Below are positions 5,729 to 5,818 of a DNA stretch of 5,818 nt, piece after piece (positions within the stretch are counted from its first letter, which is position 1; each line of letters begins with the position of its first letter). A model generated the notes under the pieces. The model was given only the letters and a program-made list of their open reading frames with translations. It was not told where the DNA came from and ran no database searches. The position numbers and the translations under genes are program-made. This stretch comes from Candidatus Eiseniibacteriota bacterium (lineage in GTDB: Bacteria; Arandabacterota; Arandabacteria; Arandabacterales; Arandabacteraceae), in assembly GCA_030622265.1 (NCBI GenBank), contig JAUXGG010000128.1:1-5818 (forward strand). Reading direction: 5' to 3'.

Positions 5729-5818
5729 ATGGGTAAAGGTGACCGGAGGACCAAGCGAGGCAAGATCTGGGCCGGATCAACCGGCAATGCACGGCCTAAG
5801 TCAGGCAGAAAAAAGAAG
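5729..5818 (+). CDS. Small ribosomal subunit protein bTHX, 3' end beyond the window
   Basis: Thirty codons are visible with no stop before the window end. The N-terminus MGKGDRRTKRGKIW is nearly identical to the start of Thermus Thx (remembered as MGKGDRRTRRGKIW), and the following G-x-x-G-x-x-R-P pattern (residues 16-23) and the basic end SGRKKK (25-30) also fit. bTHX is a very short, highly basic peptide that binds in a pocket of 16S rRNA in the head of the 30S subunit and stabilises rRNA folding. It occurs in Thermus, in many FCB bacteria and in plastids (PSRP4), but not in E. coli. Known members are about 25-45 residues, so only a few codons are probably missing. It has its own ribosome binding site and is 204 bp from the upstream gene, so it may be transcribed alone. 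The family call is strong despite the small size. Confidence 0.88.
   Translation, partial: MGKGDRRTKRGKIWAGSTGNARPKSGRKKK

Overview
This GC-rich, gene-dense window probably comes from an uncultured bacterium of the Fibrobacterota-Chlorobiota-Bacteroidota (FCB) group or a related candidate phylum such as Eisenbacteria, Latescibacteria or Zixibacteria. That is an inference from three co-occurring families: a DUF2723 membrane protein, a secreted protein with an Omp28-like N-terminus and a type IX secretion (T9SS)-style C-terminal tail, and the tiny ribosomal protein bTHX. No rRNA or other clean taxonomic marker is present, so the phylum stays open.

Layout. Positions 1-1485 on the minus strand hold a large, incomplete DUF2723 (glycosyltransferase-C-like) membrane protein whose C-terminus lies beyond the window. 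A 331-bp divergent spacer (1486-1816) follows, with a candidate promoter in each direction, an imperfect tandem repeat, and a perfect hairpin close to the predicted start of the rightward transcript. Next come a 669-residue secreted protein (1817-3826), a 318-bp spacer with short dyads but no gene (3827-4144), and a 459-residue exported sulfatase-fold protein (4145-5524). Immediately after its stop codon is a REP-like long inverted repeat (5528-5580). A short leader then precedes the 5' part of a bTHX gene (5729 to the window end).

How the genes may fit together. Three of the four genes encode envelope or exported proteins: a multi-pass membrane protein of a glycosyltransferase-like family, a secreted multidomain protein, and a membrane-anchored or periplasmic alkaline-phosphatase-superfamily enzyme. 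A role in building or modifying surface glycans or lipids would fit the first and third, but they are on opposite strands and not in one operon, so a shared pathway is only a suggestion. The bTHX gene is a housekeeping gene separated from its neighbour by the palindromic repeat.

Most notable points: the sulfatase-fold enzyme has Thr where classical sulfatases have the formylglycine-forming Cys/Ser and lacks the Arg of the CxPxR motif; the secreted protein combines a Cys-rich thioredoxin-like N-terminus, a GATase-like domain with Gln at the nucleophile-elbow position, and a T9SS-like tail; and the inverted repeat resembles a mobile REP-type element. I found no CRISPR array, tRNA, rRNA, transposase, phage gene or recognisable defence system.
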